From assembly GCA_902773265.1 (NCBI GenBank), contig CACYDZ010000001.1:1-7626 (forward strand): a stretch of 7,626 bases of DNA, written 5' to 3'. The DNA is from an uncultured Ruminococcus sp. (GTDB lineage: Bacteria > Bacillota > Clostridia > Oscillospirales > Acutalibacteraceae). Each line of letters opens with the position of its first letter. Positions within the stretch are counted from its first letter, which is position 1. Positions 6,152-7,626 of this stretch are shown one piece after another. Position numbers and translations under genes: made by a program. The notes below the pieces were generated by a model. That model saw only the letters and a program-made list of their open reading frames with translations. It was not told the origin of the DNA and made no database searches.

Positions 6152-7468
6152 ATGTCAGTTAAAATCAAGTCTGTAGATAAGAACAGCAAGGCTTTTCAGT
6201 GTCAGATTTTACCTGAAGAAATTCTGATTTCTATCAACGGTCATGAAATTGTCGATGTGCTGGACTACCGCTTTTATCAGACAGTGAGAGAGGCAACTCT
6301 GGTTATTGAAGATGTGTCGGGAAATCAAAGAACTTTGTCTGTCAGAAAAGGCGAATATGAAGAAATCGGTCTGGAATTTGAAACCTACCTCATGGATAAA
6401 CAACATTCCTGTCGTAACGGTTGTATTTTCTGCTTTATCGACCAGCTCCCCAAAGGTATGCGGAAAAGTCTGTATTTCAAAGATGACGACTCAAGACTTT
6501 CCTTTCTGTTCGGCAACTATATCACTCTGACCAATCTTTCCCAACACGAAATCGAACGCATTATCAAAATGCACATCAGCCCTATCAATGTTTCGGTGCA
6601 TACCACAAATCCCGAACTGCGTTGTAAAATGATGAAGAACCGCTTTGCCGGGAAATCTCTGGAAGTTTTGCCGAAATTTGCAGAAGCAGGTATTAAAATC
6701 AACTGTCAGATAGTTTCCTGTCCGAACATCAATGACGGCAAAGAACTGGAAAGAACCCTGACAGATTTAGAAAAACTTTATCCCTCTGTAGAGTGCATTG
6801 CGGTAGTACCCGTAGGGCTGACACGCTACAGAGAGGGTCTTTATCCGCTGACAGAATATACCAGACAAAGTGCAGAAGAAACCTTGCAGTTGATTGAACG
6901 CTATGGAGATATGTTCAAAGAAAAGTACGGAAGTCGGATTGTATTTGCGTCAGATGAATTTTTTCTGAAATCCGAAAGAGAAATCCCCGAAGCGGACTAT
7001 TATGAAGACTTTGCCCAACTGGATAACGGTGTAGGAATGCTTTCATTACTGAGAGATGAATTTTTATACGCACTGGAAGAAGAAATCCCTCCCGAAGAAG
7101 ATATCCGTCTTTCGATTGCCTGCGGAACGGGTGTGTCAGATTTTCTACAGAAACTGGTTGACAGAGTAACCGAAAAATTTCCAAATGTCCGTGTAAATGT
7201 CATAGGAATACAAAACGACTTTTTCGGCGGAGGTATCAATGTTTCGGGTCTGGTAACGGGACAAGACCTTATCCGTCAGCTTAAAGGGAAATCTCTGGGA
7301 GATAAACTGCTGATACCGTCAGTCATGTTACGGTATGAGGGGGACTTATTTCTTGATGACATTTCTCTCAGTCAGGCGGAACAAGAACTGTCTATAAAAA
7401 TTATTCCCGTTAATAACAGCGGTGAGGAACTGCTCAGGGCAATTCTTGTTTCCACAGACTTACAGTAA
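6152..7468 (+). CDS. DUF512 family radical SAM protein with PDZ-like N-terminus
   Basis: The 438-aa cytoplasmic protein is near the family's usual length. Residues 1-66 form a PDZ-like domain (ILPEEILISINGHEIVDVLDYRFY). The radical-SAM core starts at about 80, with the 4Fe-4S cysteines C87, C91 and C94 in CRNGCIFCFIDQLPKGMRKSLY and the family-typical DDDSRLSFLFGNYITLTNL just after. Other family blocks are PINVSVHTTNPELRCKMM, NCQIVSCPNINDG, AVVPVGLTRYREGLYPL, FASDEFFLKS and DNGVGM; the C-terminal half is the DUF512 region (roughly 225-430). Substrate and reaction are unknown for the family. The start has AAGGAG at 6140-6145 with a 6-nt gap. It follows the lipoprotein gene by 41 nt with no promoter or terminator between, so the two are probably co-transcribed. 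In many Firmicutes this gene sits beside der (from memory); whether that holds here is outside the window. Confidence 0.93.
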   Translation: MSVKIKSVDKNSKAFQCQILPEEILISINGHEIVDVLDYRFYQTVREATLVIEDVSGNQRTLSVRKGEYEEIGLEFETYLMDKQHSCRNGCIFCFIDQLPKGMRKSLYFKDDDSRLSFLFGNYITLTNLSQHEIERIIKMHISPINVSVHTTNPELRCKMMKNRFAGKSLEVLPKFAEAGIKINCQIVSCPNINDGKELERTLTDLEKLYPSVECIAVVPVGLTRYREGLYPLTEYTRQSAEETLQLIERYGDMFKEKYGSRIVFASDEFFLKSEREIPEADYYEDFAQLDNGVGMLSLLRDEFLYALEEEIPPEEDIRLSIACGTGVSDFLQKLVDRVTEKFPNVRVNVIGIQNDFFGGGINVSGLVTGQDLIRQLKGKSLGDKLLIPSVMLRYEGDLFLDDISLSQAEQELSIKIIPVNNSGEELLRAILVSTDLQ

Positions 7469-7479
7469 TAGAAAACCTT

Positions 7480-7626
7480 AAGTTTTTTTGTCCACTTTTT
7501 TTTCAAAAAAAGTGGCGGATTCCAAAGGCAGAGCCTTTGGGCAGGATTTTCAAGGGTGCAACCCTTGAAGCAGGATTTTCAAGGGTGCAACCCTTGAAGC
7601 GGGATTTTCAAGGGTGCAACCCTTGA
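7480..7626 (-). repeat. Hairpin-chain intergenic repeat, copy 4, inverted (right end cut by window)
   Basis: Read on the minus strand, the module order is the same as in copies 1-3: stems joined by AAAATCCTGC linkers, a final stem around GA, then tail GGACAAAAAAACTT. On the + strand this gives stem CCACTTTTTTT/AAAAAAAGTGG around TC (7492-7515), stem CCAAAGGC/GCCTTTGG with loop AGA (7522-7540), then three 29-bp units. It starts 11 nt after the radical-SAM stop codon. No U-tract follows the stems on the + strand. The opposite orientation suggests it may belong to a convergent gene to the right. Confidence 0.85.
7541..7626. repeat. 29-bp tandem hairpin array within repeat copy 4
   Basis: Two units (7541-7569, 7570-7598) are identical and the third (7599-7626) differs by one base (GCGGG for GCAGG) and is cut by the window end one base short. 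Each unit is the linker GCAGGATT followed by an 8-bp stem TCAAGGGT/ACCCTTGA with loop GCA. There is no unique spacer, so this is a tandem expansion of one repeat module. Near identity points to recent duplication. Confidence 0.9.

Noticed and set aside
6306..6530. 74-aa open frame on the + strand inside the radical-SAM gene
   Set aside because: It is an out-of-frame shadow of a well-conserved coding region, with no ribosome site.
7471..7490. Terminator after the radical-SAM gene (AAAAC/GTTTT followed by T)
   Set aside because: The stem is only about 5 bp and A/U-rich, too weak to call, although a run of seven T is present.
7541..7626. Possible CRISPR array
   Set aside because: The 29-bp units are directly adjacent with no spacers and no cas gene is present; it is a tandem hairpin expansion.

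Overview
The window looks like chromosomal DNA of a low-to-mid-GC Gram-positive anaerobe, most likely a Ruminococcus-type member of the Oscillospiraceae. This is inferred from strong AAGGAGG-type ribosome sites, SigA-like promoters, the VanW and DUF512 radical-SAM families, and intergenic stacks of GC-rich hairpins of a kind I associate with these clostridia. The species cannot be fixed from the sequence alone. All six supported genes are on the + strand.

Region 1 (1-2440) is a self-contained operon. A textbook promoter (TTGACA, 17 bp, TATAAT) is followed just past the expected transcription start by a perfect palindrome that looks like a repressor operator. The genes are a 143-aa three-helix membrane protein, a BcrA/LanF-type ABC ATPase whose Q-loop glutamine is replaced by glutamate, and a six-helix ABC-2 permease overlapping the ATPase by 8 nt. 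A clear Rho-independent terminator closes the unit. The arrangement fits a regulated exporter or immunity pump for a membrane-active peptide or similar compound; the substrate is not known.

Region 2 (2441-5026) starts with a further hairpin and a repeat copy, then an extended -10 promoter and one long gene. Its product is a 741-aa membrane-anchored VanW protein with an unusually long charged cytoplasmic N-terminus, a nine-lysine run, one transmembrane helix, a PG_binding_4/YoaR-like region and a C-terminal VanW domain. The promoter shows that the true start is 2801, not the in-frame upstream ATG at 2696.

Region 3 (5027-5234) is entirely repeats: a hairpin-chain copy followed by a different, MITE-like 66-nt hairpin that ends 6 nt before the next ribosome site.

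Region 4 (5235-7468) holds a lipoprotein with two tandem related beta-rich domains and, 41 nt downstream, a DUF512 radical-SAM protein with a PDZ-like N-terminus.

Region 5 (7469-7626) is an inverted copy of the hairpin-chain repeat that expands into a 29-bp tandem hairpin array and runs off the window.

The most unusual content is the hairpin-chain repeat, present four times in 7.6 kb: at the left window edge and downstream of three of the transcription units. Its stems change sequence between copies but stay perfectly paired. I see no clear defence system, CRISPR array, transposase, tRNA or rRNA.
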